Counted from the stretch's first letter, positions 52,210 to 63,460 are shown. The stretch is 64,000 nt of DNA from Cololabis saira (GCF_033807715.1 NC_084596.1:35550879-35614878), one strand, 5' to 3'. Notes: generated by a model not told the origin, from the sequence alone. Translations and numbers: made by a program.

Positions 52210-52850
52210 GTACAGATTAGGATATTTGCAATCAGAGAAAAACAGAACTCGTAATAATCTTACGTTGCTGGAATTGAGTCTCCCTCTGTGTCCTTTATAT
52301 TATAGATTGAGGAAATTCAAATCACTCAAACAATCCCCTCTCCTTTTAGATTTGACTTCGATCATTATTCTTCAAAAAGAAAGATAAGAGCCAGAACGTA
52401 ATCACAAGAACTAGCAGGTTTCGTGCCGCCACTTGCTTTTGCAGTAAATTTAGTTCTAAAAAGTTCAAGGAGGGAGGCAAGTGATTTGTCTGTAATAACC
52501 GCAGAAAGCCATGTCCCAATTAAAAGCAAAAGCGCTATGAGTGACTGCATGGGGAGGAATGATAGTTGCTATATTCACAGAGATATTCAGATAATTGGTT
52601 GCACTTCAAAAGACCTCCTATCTGCTGTGATAATCTCACTATATTAATTCTTTGGCCATTTGAATGCCGACCTCCTTATCACTTCTTCACACACTTGCCC
52701 TGTCGGCGTCTTTCACTCTGCAGCCAACTGCCATTCCCGCGTTCTTCCTTCCCTCTTTTGCCTCAGCGCTTCTCTTTACCCTCTCCTCCTTTCATTCATC
52801 TGATTTCTATGAAGACTATTTCTCCTCTCGTCCTACTTTCTCTTCTTCAG
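52210..52850 (+). other. Intron D (641 bp)
   Basis: The shortest intron in the window. It starts GTACAG and ends in a long pyrimidine-rich tract (about 52690-52850) and TTCTTCAG. No repeat was recognised. Confidence 0.8.
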
Positions 52851-52987
52851 GTTCTCCATTGATCCGCAGTCAGATCCCGAGGCTTTGTTTCGTATCACCC
52901 CAGACAGCGGCCTCATCACCACGGCTGTGGAGCTGGACCGGGAGCGCGAGCATTGGCACAACATTACAGTCATCGCCACCCAGAGAG
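52851..52987 (+). CDS. cdh24: Cadherin exon: second half of EC4
   Basis: A 137 bp exon follows TTCTTCAG and ends at GTTAGG. The first base completes the arginine codon from the previous exon. It reads FSIDPQSDPEALFRITPDSG, then LITTAVELDREREHWHNITV and IATQR. LDRE is a calcium-coordinating motif and HNITV is a possible N-glycosylation site. The length matches the family exactly. The SDPE..F.I.PD.G pattern resembles cadherin-24. The exon ends with one base of a codon completed 9 kb downstream. Confidence 0.95.
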
Positions 52988-53266
52988 GTTAGGCGCCCCT
53001 CTTTGTACGCCAATTAACACTGAGGCATCGTTCCAACTTCGCCCCTTGGATCATTTCTTTTATCTGGGCATGTTTTCAGTGAAAACCAACATTTTGCACC
53101 TCTTGACACCTACATCCACTGATGAGTAGAAGGGTTAAGAAAGTTGAAATCTGAAAAGCCCAGTTTCCGGCTTGTGGTGCTGCTCACTAAGCAGCTTAGT
53201 TTCTCAAGTCAGGAATGCTGTTTGTTGGCAGAAACAGTTCGTTAAAGCGTGCCTCACAGTCAATTG
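52988..53266 (+). other. Start of intron E
   Basis: Intron sequence from the GTTAGG donor to the 8 bp duplication that flanks the large hAT element; nothing recognised. Confidence 0.6.
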
Positions 53267-53404
53267 GTCTATACCAGGGGTCGGCAACCCAAAATGTTGA
53301 AAGAGCCATATTGGACCAAAAACACAAAAAACGAATATGTCTGGAGCCGTAAAAAATGAAAGGTCTTGTATCAGCCTTAGAATGAAGACAAATGGTGAAA
53401 GGAG

Positions 53405-53565
53405 AAATGTCGAAAAAAAAGTCAAAATGTGGAGAAAAAGTCAAAATTTAGAGAAAAAAGTCAAAATGTTGAGATTAATGTTGAAGTACAATCTCAAGAA
53501 AAAAGGTCAAATGTTGAGAAAAAAGTGGAAATGTCGAGAAAAAAGTCGAAATGTTGAGATTAAAA
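53405..53565. repeat. Degenerate ~22 bp tandem repeat inside the hAT element
   Basis: Units of the form AGAAAAAAGTCAAAATGTTG recur about seven times with substitutions. They produce a lysine-rich spurious frame. Confidence 0.75.
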
Positions 53566-53621
53566 AGGAAAGGAAAAAGGAAGAAAAAAAGGTGGAAAAA
53601 AGGAAAGAAAGAAGAAAAAAG

Positions 53622-53745
53622 AAAAAAAACAAGAAAAGAAAGAAAAAAAAGGAAAAAAAGAGAAAAAAAGAGAAAATAAAGACAAAGAAAGAGAAAAAAG
53701 GGAAGAAAAAAAAGAAGAAAAAAGGGAAAAAAAGAAGAAAAAAGC
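53622..53745. repeat. Left copy of duplicated purine-rich flank
   Basis: An A/G-only stretch apart from rare C and T, containing ACAAGAAAAGAAAGAAAA, GGAAAAAAAGAG and GGAAGAAAAAAAAGAAG in this order. It recurs at 59307-59431 on the other side of the array with small differences. Confidence 0.75.
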
Positions 53746-55573
53746 AAAATTAAAGCTGCAAGCAGCGATGAACGGGCCCTCGCACTCACGGCCACCGCCC
53801 CCATAAGCATATCAGAAACGACACCACCCACGACTTCCTATGTCAAACCATTCAAAAGATATAGCAGAAAAAAGGGACAACCAATCAGAAGAAGGGGCGG
53901 GGCTAATTCAGGCCAATGAAGGCCAAGGACTCCATACAGAATCTGATGACCCCACCCACGACTCTCTATGTCAAAACATTCAAAAGTTACAGTAGAAAAT
54001 CGGGACAACCAATCAGAAGAAGGGGCGGGGCTAATTAAGGCTAACGAAGCTTAAGGACTCATTACAGAGTCCCATGACACCACCCACAACTTCCTATGTC
54101 AAACCATTCAAAAGTTATGGCAGATAAAAGTATTCTAGGGGGCGCTGTTGAGCCGTTAGGCCCCGCCCATTAATGCAAACCATGAAATATCAAATTTATC
54201 GCCAAGTCTGGCTTGCATGCAAAATTTGGTGACTTTTGGAGAACTATCAAATATGGACCAATCACATGAAGGGGGGGCGCGCCTTTTGGCGTCTAGCGTC
54301 GCCACGGTAACACTTTTGAAAGAGAAAAGTAATGCGTGTAGTCGCAGGATGTAGACGCACATTTTGATGTATAACACACCTGGGTGCACGTTACGGTTCG
54401 GGCTGAATTAACTGCCGAAGGAATGGCATAAATTTCGCCAAAATGACAAAATGTATTCAAAATGGCCGACATCCTGTTTGGTTTCGGCCATGGCTCCAAG
54501 AGACTTTTGTTTAAGTTGTGCCATGATACAGGTGTGTAGCGATTTTCGTGCATGTACGTCAAACCGTATTGTGGGGCTTGAGGCACAAAGTTTTCCGGGG
54601 GGCGCTGTTGAGCCATTTTGCCACGCCCATTAATGCAAACCATGAAATATCAAATTTATCGCCAGGACTGGCTTGCATGCCAAATTTGGTGCCTTTTGGG
54701 GAACTATCAAATATGGACCAATCAGATGAAGGGGGGGTGCGCTTGTTGGCGTCTAGCGTCGCCACGGTAACACTTTCGAAAGAGAAAAGTAATGCGTGTA
54801 GTCGCAGGATGGAGACGCACATTTTGATGTATAACACATCTGGGCACACGATACGGTTCGGGCTGAATTAACTCTCGAAGGAATGGCATATATTGCTCCA
54901 AAATTACGCAATTAATTCAGAATGTTCAAAATGGCCGACTTCCTGTTCGGTTTCGGCCATGGCGCCAAGAGACTTTTCTTTTAGTTGCGACATGATACAG
55001 GTGTGTACCGATTTTCGTTCATGTACGTCAAACCGTATTATGGGGCTTGAGGCACAAAGTTTTTTCTGTCGAACCAATCAGATGAAGGGTGGGTGCGCTT
55101 TTTGGCGTCTAGCGCCGCCACGGTAACGCTTTTGAAAGAGAAAAGTAATGCGTGTTGTCGCAGGATGGAGACGCACATTTTGATGTATAACACACTTGGG
55201 GGCACGTTACGGTGCGGGCTGAATTAACTTTCGAAGGAATGGCATAAATTTCGCCAAAATGACACGACTAATTCAAAATGGCCGACATCCTGTTCGGTTT
55301 CGGGCATGACCCCAAGAGACTTTTCTTTAAGTTGTCCCATGATACAGGTGTGTACTGATTTTCGTGCATGTAAGTCAAACCGTATCGTGGGGCTTGAGGC
55401 ACAAAGTTTTCCGGGGGGCGCTGTTGAGCCATTTTGCCACGCCCATTAATGCAAACCTTTAAATATCAAATTTTTCGCCAGGCCTGACTAGGGTGCAAAA
55501 TTTGGTGACTTTTTGGGCATGTTAAGGGGGGCAAAAAGGCCTTCACTTTGTCAGGAAAATAATAATAATAATA
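53746..55573 (+). repeat. Array unit 1 of the complex repeat family
   Basis: Begins ATTAAAGCTGCAAGCAGCG, then two ~128 bp subrepeats (each with GACAACCAATCAGAAGAAGG and GGGCGGGGCTAATT), then ~460 bp subrepeats anchored by GGGGGCGCTGTTGAGCC at 54136, 54597 and 55414. A shortened subrepeat lacking that anchor lies near 55070. It ends AAGGGGGGCAAAAAGGCC and an AAT trinucleotide run. Short frames on both strands recur in every unit and are probably not genes. Confidence 0.88.
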
Positions 55574-57302
55574 ATTAAAGCTGCAAGCAGCGATGAACGG
55601 GCCCTCGCACTCACGGCCACCGCCCACCATAAGCATATCAGAAAAGACACCACCCACGACTTCCTATGTCAAACCATTCAAAAGTTATACCAGAAAAAAG
55701 GGACAACCAATCAGAAGAAGGGGCGGGGCTAATTCAGGCCAATGAAGGTCAAGGACTCCATACAGAATCTGATGACACCACCCACGACTCTCTATGTCAA
55801 ACCATTCCAAAGTTATAGCAGAAAATCGGGACAACCAATCAGAAGAAGGGGCGGGGCTAATTAAGGCCAACGAAGCTTAAGAACTCATTACAGAGTCCCA
55901 TGACACCACCCAAGACTTCCTATGTCAAACTATTCAAAAGTTATAGCAGAAAAAAGGGACAACCAATCAGAAGAAGGGGCGGGGCTAATTTAGGCCAATG
56001 AAGGTCAAGGACTCCATAAAGAATCTGATGACCCCACCCACGACTCCCTATGTCAAACCATTCCAAAGTTATAGCAGAAAATCGGGACAACCAATCAGAA
56101 GAAGGGGCGGGGCTAATTAAGGCCAACGAAGCTTAAGGACTCATTACAGAGTCCCATGACACCACCCACAACTTCCTATGTCAAACCATTCAAAAGTTAT
56201 GGCAGATAAAAGTATTCTAGGGGGCGCTGTTGAGCCGTTAGGCCACGCCCATTAATGCAAACCATGAAATATCAAATTTATCGCCAAGTCTGGCTTGCGT
56301 GCAAAATTTGGTGACTTTTGGAGAACTATCAAATATGGACCAATCACATGAAGGGCGGGCGCGCCTTTTGGCATCTAGCGTCGCCACGGTAACACTTCTG
56401 AAAGAGAAAAGTAATGCGTGGTGTCGCAGGATGTAGACGCACATTTTGATGTATAACACACCTGGGTGCACGTTACGGTTCGGGCTGAATTAACTGTCGA
56501 AGGAATGGCATAAATTTCGCCAAAATGACACAATTTATTCAAAATGGCCGACATCCTGTTCGGTTTCGGCCATGGCTCCAAGAGACTTTTCTTTAAGTTG
56601 TGCCATGATACAGGTGTGTAGCGATGTTCGTGCATGTACGTCAAACCGTATTGTGGGGCTTGAGGCACAAAGTTTTCCGGGGGGCGCTGTTGAGCCATTT
56701 TGCCACGCCCATTAATGCAAACCATGAAATATCAAATTTATCGCCAGGCCTGGCATGCATGCCAAATTTGGTGCCTTTTGGGGAACTATCAAATATGGAC
56801 CAATCAGATGAAAGGGGGGTGCGCTTGTTGGACTCTAGCGTCGCCACGGTAACACTTATGAAAGAGAAAAGTAATGCGTGTAGTCGCAGGATGGAGACGC
56901 ACATTTTGATGTATAACACACCTGGGTTCACGATACGGTTCGGGCTGAATTAACTCTCGAAGGAATGGCATAAATTGCGCCAAAGTGACACGATTAATTC
57001 AAAATGGCCGACTTCCTGTTCGGTTTCAGGCATGACGCCAAGAGACTTTTCTTTAAGTTGTTTACTGATACAGGTGTGTACCGATTTTCGTGCATGTACG
57101 TCAAACCGTATCGTGGGGCTTGAGGCACAAAGATTTCAAGGGGGCGCTGTTGAGCCATTTTACCACGCCCATTAATGCAAACCATTAAATATCAAATTTT
57201 TCGCCAGGCCTGACTTGGGTGCAAAATTTGGTGACTTTTTGGGCATGTTAAGGGGGGCAAAAAGGCCATCACTTTGTCAGAAGAAAAAAAAAAATAATAA
57301 TA
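55574..57302 (+). repeat. Array unit 2 of the complex repeat family
   Basis: Same head motif at 55576, four ~128 bp subrepeats instead of two (CCAATCAGAAGAAGG near 55706, 55834, 55962 and 56090), then three ~460 bp subrepeats with anchors at about 56219, 56681 and 57139. It ends with the same AAGGGGGGCAAAAAGGCC and an AAT run. Confidence 0.88.
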
Positions 57303-59136
57303 ATTAAAGCTGCAAGCAGCGATGAACGGGCCCTCGCACTCACGGCCACCGCCCCCATAAGCATAACAGAAATGACACCACCCAAGACTTCCTATGTCAA
57401 ACCATTCAAAAGATATAGCAGAAAAAAGGGACAACAAATCAGAAGAAGGGGGGGGGGGGGGGTTAATTCAGGCCAATGAAGGTCAAGGACTCATTACAGA
57501 GTCCCATGACACCACCCACGACTCTCTATGTCAAAACATTTAAATGTTATAGCAGGAAATAGGGACAACCAATCAGAAGAAGGGGCGGGGCTAATTTTCA
57601 CCAATTATGGTCAAGGACTCAATACCAAGTCCCATGACACAACCCACGACTCTCCATGTCAAACCATTCAAAAGTTATGGCAGAGAAAAGTTTTCTAGGG
57701 GGCGCTGTTGAGCCGTTAGGCCACGCCCATTAATGCAAACCATAAAATATCAAATTTATCGCCAGGCCTGGCTTGCATGCAAAATTTGGTGACTTTTGGA
57801 GAACTATCAAATATGGACCAATCAGATGAAGGGGACGCGCGCTTTTTGGCATCTAGCGTCGCCACGGTAACACTTTTGAAAGAGAAAAGTAATGCGCGTA
57901 GTCGCAGGATAGAGACGCACATTTTGATGTATAACACACCTGGGTGCACGTTACGGTTCGGGCCGTATTAATTGCCGAAGGAATGGCATAAATTGCGCCA
58001 AAATTACACAATAAATTAAAAATGGCTGACTTCCTGTTGGGTTTGGGCCATGGCTCCAAGAGACTTTTCTTTAAGTTGTCCCATGATACAGGTGTGTACC
58101 GATTTTCGTGCATATACGTCAAACCGTATTGTGGGGCTTGAGGCACAAAGTTTTCTGGGGGGCGCTGTTGAGCCGTTAGGCCACGCCCATTAATGTAAAC
58201 CATAAAATATCAAATTTTTCGCCAGGCCTGCCTTGCATGCAAAATTTGGTGACTTTTGGGGAACTATCAAATATGGACCAATCAGATGAAGGGGGGCGCG
58301 CTTTTTGCCGTCTAGCGTCGCCACATTAACACTTTTGAAAGAGAAAAGTAATGCGCGTAGTCGCAGGATAGAGACGCACATTTTGATGTATAACACATCT
58401 GGGTGCACGTTACGGTTCGGGCCGTATTAATTCTCGAAGGAATGGCTCATATTGCTCCAAAATTACGCGATTAATTCAGAATGTTTAAAATGGCCGACTT
58501 CCTGTTTGGTTTCGGCCACGGTGCCAAGAGACTTTTCTTTAAGTTGCGACATGATACAGGTGTGTACTGATTTTCGTTCATGTACGTCACACCGTATTCT
58601 GGGGCTTGAGGCGCAAAGTTTTTTCGGTCTGAACCAACCAGATGAAGGGTGGGCGCGCTTTTTGGCGTCTAGCGTCGCCACGGTAACGCTTTTGAAAGAG
58701 AAAAGTAATGCGTGTTGTCGCAGGATGGAGACGCACATTTTGATGTATAACACACTTGGGGGCACGTTACGGTTCGGGCCGTATTAACTGCCGAAGGAAT
58801 GGCATCAATTGTGCCAAAGTGACACGATTAATTCCAAATGGCTGACTTCCTGTTCGGTTTCGGCCATGTCGCCAAGAGACTTTTCTTCAAGTTGTGTACT
58901 GATACAGGTGTGTAGCGATTTTCGTGCATGTACGTCAAACCGTATCGTGGGGCTTGAGTCACAAAGTTTTCCGGGGGGCGCTGTTGAGCCATTTTGCCAC
59001 GCCCATTAATGTAAACCATTAAATATCAAATTTTTCGCCAGACCTGGCTTGCATGCAAAATTTGGTGACTTTTTGGGAACGTTTAGGGGGGCAAAAAGGC
59101 CATCCTTTCGTCAGAAGAAAAAGAAAAAGAAAAAAA
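57303..59136 (+). repeat. Array unit 3 of the complex repeat family
   Basis: Same head motif, then two or three ~130 bp subrepeats (the first interrupted by a run of 14 G near 57449), then ~460 bp subrepeats with anchors near 57698, 58158 and 58974, and a longer interval near 58620 that lacks the anchor like the one at 55070. It ends GGGGGGCAAAAAGGCC and continues into the terminal hairpin units. Confidence 0.88.
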
Positions 59137-59308
59137 ATTCCTACAGATACAATAGGGCCTTCGCACTGAAGGTGCTCGGGCCCTAATAATAATAAAAATT
59201 CCTGCAAATACAATAGGGCCTTCGCACTGCAAGTGCTCGGGCCCTAATAATAATAAAAATTCCTGCAAATACAATAGGGCCTTCGCACTGAAGGTGCTCG
59301 GGCCCTAA
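59137..59308 (+). repeat. Three tandem 61 bp terminal hairpin units
   Basis: Each unit reads ATTCCT.CA.ATACAATAGG followed by GCCTTCGCACTG and GTGCTCGGGCCCTAATAAT. The GGGCCTTCGCAC and GTGCTCGGGCCC parts are near-inverted and can fold as a hairpin. Units start at 59137, 59198 and 59259. Two units of the same kind open the reverse copy at 33988. Confidence 0.9.
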
Positions 59309-59431
59309 AAAAACAAGAAAAGAAAGAAAAAAAGGAAAAAAAGAGAAAAAAAAAGAGAAAAGAAAGAGAAAGAAAGAGAAAAAAAGGAAGAAAAAAAAGA
59401 AGCAAAAAAGAAGAAAAAGGGGAAAAAAAGG
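59307..59431. repeat. Right copy of duplicated purine-rich flank
   Basis: Contains ACAAGAAAAGAAAGAAAA, GGAAAAAAAGAG and GGAAGAAAAAAAAGAAGC in the same order and spacing as 53622-53745, immediately after the last hairpin unit of the array. Together the two copies bracket the array as a direct repeat of about 125 bp. Confidence 0.75.
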
Positions 59432-59527
59432 TGAAACATTTTTGAAAAAGCTCCAGGAGCCACTAGGGCGGCGCTAAAGAGCCGCATGCGGCTCTAGAGC
59501 CGCGGGTTGCCGACCCCTGGTCTATAC

Positions 59528-60260
59528 TGTGTTGATTAATGGATGCTGCAATAAATCCATTCTCACAAGGATACAACTTGAATCACAACACAGAAGCAAC
59601 AAATCGAAGACAAACATTGCACAATGTGAAGAAAAAGGGGACCCGGAAGCTTCCTCAAGATTTCTAGTAAGGATACAGAGTAACAGCAAGCATTTAGATT
59701 CGTAACAGGTTTTTATTTCAGCTGGGAAAACATCCCAAGTAGTAGTTGTGAAGTTTTGTTCATGAGTGGGATTTAATATGTGGATTGTTCTTTTAGAGGT
59801 CACAAATCCACCCATTTATTTTATTCTGCTTACCTGGGACTGGGCTGCCGCTTGCAGAAAGGTTGCGCCAAGGCAAATGAACAGTGTTTTCAAGTAAATA
59901 GTGAAAAAGTAAATATTTCATGTAAATATGGTTCCAACCCACAAATCTAATGAAAGTAGCTTTTTTTTTTCTAAATGTGGCTAAACACGGTAGTGTTTTC
60001 TTTTTCTTTTCCAAGTCTTGTTTTAAAGCAACAAGGGAAGTATGACAGTAAAACAAATAATATATTAAACATTTAATGAAGAATATTATTAGCTGGTTAG
60101 ACAATGGAAGCCCATTCAAGAAAACATTGTTCCTGTTTAAGATTGCAGTGATTGATCTTCTTGTCTTTTCAGATTATGAATGTGAAATGTGATTTAAATC
60201 ATTATTAGTCTAAGAAACTATTTTTATTAGAGTGGGATATTAACATCCTAGCTACTGTAT
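59528..60260 (+). other. Intron E segment, nothing recognised
   Basis: Ordinary intron sequence after the hAT element; no repeat or gene recognised. Confidence 0.45.
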
Positions 60261-60460
60261 ATTGATTGATTGATTGATTGAATTGTTTATTTCGAACACA
60301 TAAAAAAATATAAGATTTCAAAACAAATTCAAAACATACAGAAAAAAAAGCAACAACAACAAAAATGTAATACAAACAGGGGGAAAAAAAAAAACAGTGT
60401 CCGAAAAGGAGCAGGTTGAAGTAAAACTTATTTAACCCTGCCCCTTTGTTACCTCTTATC
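60261..60460 (-). mobile_element. L2-like LINE 3' tail
   Basis: On the - strand it reads AAGGGGCAGGGTTAAATAAG, CTTCAACCTGCTCCTTTTCG and ends with GTTCGAAATAAAC followed by a (CAAT)n run (seen as ATTGATTGATTG at 60261-60281). This is the classic 3' end of fish L2 LINEs. The coding part is absent (5' truncation). Confidence 0.8.
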
Positions 60461-61961
60461 ATAAATTAAACATAAATATTAATAATAAATAGCTGCAATT
60501 ACCTAATAGGCTACCAATTTTCCCATTGGTTGTGCCTTTGGGAATAACCAGGAACAAACAAGAAACCGCAATCATCATTTTTAGTGCTGTATCATGCCCA
60601 AACTTCAGGCACATCGGTGGCGTATCAGTAAGCAGTCAATAAGAATCATCTGGTTAGTCATTGTATTTAAGGGTTTGACACGTTGCTGCCGATGCCAGGT
60701 GCCAGCTCAGAAAACACTCATTCAGCCGTGACACTCACTCAGCCAAAAGTCTCTCTAATTTGAGATATGAAATGAAATTAACACTAGTTTACTAATAAAT
60801 CATGGTTATGCTCAAGTACTTTTTTGGCAGGTGACAAGTCATTAATTAAAAAAAAAAAAAAAAAATCCAACAGCTTTTTGTAAAAACAGAAGTATTGCTA
60901 GATTATACTGGCAGCTGTGTGCAAGGCAGTTGTTTTCCTGCCAAGTCTTGTCCTGGGCAAAGTTAATCTTTACTTAAAATCTTCTCGGGGCTCCTTGTGG
61001 CAGCAGAATGTTGGTGGCAATGAGACGGCAGCACAGCGAGTGCCTCCCTTGAATAATGAGCTCCATCTAATAAACAGGCTGTCGGAGATTGTGTTGACAT
61101 AAACACAGTGGGAGTCTTGCCATGGCCGAGGGCAGGCCTGCTCACCCAGTGGCACTCCAGAAGAGATTATTTTCTGTTTTTTCTGTGATGGGAACCAATT
61201 CCTGTCATCCATGATACAATGTTACTCCACTGCGCTTGAGATCATGGTGTGGGAGGGTCTCGTAATGTGCAAGTAAATGTACATGCCTCATTTTTTGGGG
61301 GGAGTGTGGTCTGCCGTTTTGCAGGGTTGCCTGGTTAGATTAATGATGTGTGCAGCTTAGCCTGGATTGCGTCAAAGTAACTTAAAATGGAAAATGGGTG
61401 AATGTTCAGGAGGATGAGAGTATGACTTCATGCAATTTCAAGCATAGCTGTGAGAACTTCATGTTCATGTTCTGAGTGCACAGCCAAGTGAATATGGTGT
61501 AGGAGAGCCTATGCCAATCCATTTAAACTGCATCATTGTGTAACTGCATGCAGATTGACTGCTCTGTACATCCTCCTTGCCTGATCACTCTCTTTCTTAA
61601 AAACACACTTGCACATTTGACAGTGTGAAGTGTTTTGGCTGGGAACCCAACACTTTGATGTGGAGAAATGTGACTGCTTGGATGCATCAGTTATACTCCA
61701 GCTGGGATCTGGTGGGCTGAAACACAAGCCAAATGAAACCGAATGTACTACCGCTTATTTAGCCAAATGCTTGTTGGCTAATGTGATCTGAGAGTTGTTG
61801 AAGAATTTGGACAATGTCTGAAATGCTTGATTGTGCTTACGAGGACAATTGAAAGGAATTAATAGAGTGAAAACTTGCTCCTGATCTAGTTTTTTGTGCA
61901 GGTGAGTTTGTGTGCACATTTACAGCTCAAACTATGATATGCCTCTTTCTTTTTCTTCCAG
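60461..61961 (+). other. End of intron E
   Basis: AT-rich intron with an 18-20 bp poly-A run near 60848. No repeat family recognised. It ends in TTTTTCTTCCAG. Confidence 0.5.
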
Positions 61962-62083
61962 ACAATCCAAACCAAGTATCCAGAGTTCTGGTTGTGATTG
62001 AGACATTAGACCTAAATGACAACGCACCCGAGCTGGACAGGCAATACACAACAGCCATGTGTGACTCCTCCTCCATGGGACAG
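61962..62083 (+). CDS. cdh24: Cadherin exon: end of EC4 and start of EC5
   Basis: A 122 bp exon follows TTTTCTTCCAG and ends CAG|GTCAGT, phase 0. It reads (D)NPNQVSRVLVVIETLDLND, then NAPELDRQYTTAMCDSSSMG and Q. LDLNDNAPEL is the conserved EC4-EC5 linker that binds calcium; MCDSSSMGQ opens EC5. Most type II cadherins have CEN or CED here, whereas CDS is the cadherin-24 form in my memory. The length equals the family norm. The following exon, expected to be about 118 bp, was not found before the window ends. Confidence 0.93.
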
Positions 62084-62487
62084 GTCAGTGTGGCTTTAAA
62101 TAAACTTTGAGGTAAATATGTTTCATTGCACTTAAATGGTTTGTTTCAAAGTTTGAAATTAAGGCCTCATATTTATCAGTAATTTCACCCACTAGAGAAT
62201 AGGGAGTGAAATAAGAAAAAGGAGCATATTTTGTGTTTAAAGTCATTCAATTTTCTTTTTCATCAAACAATTATCCACCATGAAAAGGCAAGAAACACGT
62301 TTTCGTCAGTTTAGTATATTGGAAGAAAAATGTAGTTTTATGAATATTTTTTTCCCATCAGCGTTGAATCACATGAAAATGAAAAATGTTGACTTTTCAT
62401 AACCATAGAGAGAAAAATTATTTCCAAAGGTACTTTAGGTCACTCTTTCGTCATGTTGAACCGCAGTGGTTGGAGGAATAATTTGGA
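62084..62487 (+). other. Start of downstream intron
   Basis: Starts with the GTCAGT donor; AT-rich, nothing recognised. Confidence 0.5.
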
Positions 62488-62495
62488 GTGACAAC

Positions 62496-63232
62496 TAGGG
62501 CTGGGGATCGATTCAAATGTCAAGAATCGATTTGATTCCAATTCTTAAGATTCAAAATCGATTATCAAGATTTGATTCGATTCGATTCCGATATTGATTT
62601 GGGTTAGTGTTATTAAAAATGTTTTTTGAGCTGTTGCATGAATTATATGACTGTAGTTATGCAAAATATTACTACTAGTATTATATTGAGATTAAACAGC
62701 AAGTATTGCAGCTAATGATGCTGTAAGGACCAATCACCTCCCAGAATGCTGATAGAACTGCTTTCAGAAACATTGTGTGGGTCAGAATTACCAAACAGAT
62801 CCAGGGCAGCAAACAGAGACGGATGAAATCGCTTTTATTTTTTCCCACATTCCGTTTTTATTTTTTTGTCTATTTTGGTTTTTAATTTTTGAGCATTTGG
62901 TTTTTAGCATTTTTTGCAAATGTAACCCCAAGACAGTATATAAAGTAATGAAATATAGACAATTTATGCAATTATAACCTAACACTTTAATGTTTTCATA
63001 CCTTTAAACATATTTAAAGGCAAAAACATGGCACCAGTTATTCTCGTGTCCAACAAAACATTACTTTTTTGGGGATAAACAAAAAAATAACCAAAAGTTG
63101 TAATGTAATGATGAAAAAAAAATACATAAAAGAGAAAAAAAAAATCGATCTTTAGACATATGAATCGATTTTTAGGAATTAATATGAGAATCGATTTAGA
63201 ATTGGGAAATATTTTTTTTCAACACAGGCCTA
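62496..63232. mobile_element. hAT-type element with perfect 8 bp target duplication
   Basis: It begins TAGGGCTGGGGATCGATT and ends CAACACAGGCCTA, a diverged inverted pair. GTGACAAC flanks both sides (62488-62495 and 63233-63240). Both ends carry clusters of AATCGATTT-like motifs, common to a hAT group in fish. The 737 bp body has no transposase frame. Confidence 0.85.
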
Positions 63233-63460
63233 GTGACAACCACTGTAAGTGTTGAGATCCTGACAATTGTCTGTAGATTAGTGACTTCATTTTGTTAGAT
63301 CTGGAGAAGTAGACAGGAACTTTACTTTTGTAAAAATGCTGTAATGTGCAGCAGCACTGAAGTTTGGAATCAACAATCTCATAGCTATACCAGTAATCAA
63401 AGGTGAAGTGTCTGGGTCAGCCCGGTATATAACAAGAAAATACCATTCATCTGTGTTTAT

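Larger units (their letters stand above)
53275..59519. mobile_element. 6.2 kb hAT (Charlie-like) non-autonomous element carrying a nested array
   Basis: Ends CAGGGGTCGGCAACCC and GGGTTGCCGACCCCTG are perfect 16 bp inverted repeats. Identical 8 bp GTCTATAC copies flank it (53267-53274 and 59520-59527). These are the marks of a hAT transposition. The left part holds tandem AAAAAGTCAAAATGTTGAG units and a purine-rich tract; the right part holds GAGCCGCATGCGGCTCTAGA next to the terminal repeat. Between them lies the tandem array of a different repeat family. No transposase frame is present. Confidence 0.92.

Noticed and set aside
52210..52387. Continuation of the EC4 frame past 52209 without stop
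   Set aside because: The GTACAG donor and the perfect in-frame match of the next exon show that this is intron; the read-through text is not cadherin-like.
53337..53753. 138-codon lysine-rich frame
   Set aside because: It is a translation of the AAAAAGTCAAAATG tandem repeats and the purine-rich tract.
54156..58787. Recurrent 77-116 codon frames on both strands in the array, three of them of identical 116-codon length
   Set aside because: They recur because the DNA repeats recur; frames are open on both strands, differ by stops between copies, and show no known domain. Equal lengths fit recent amplification.
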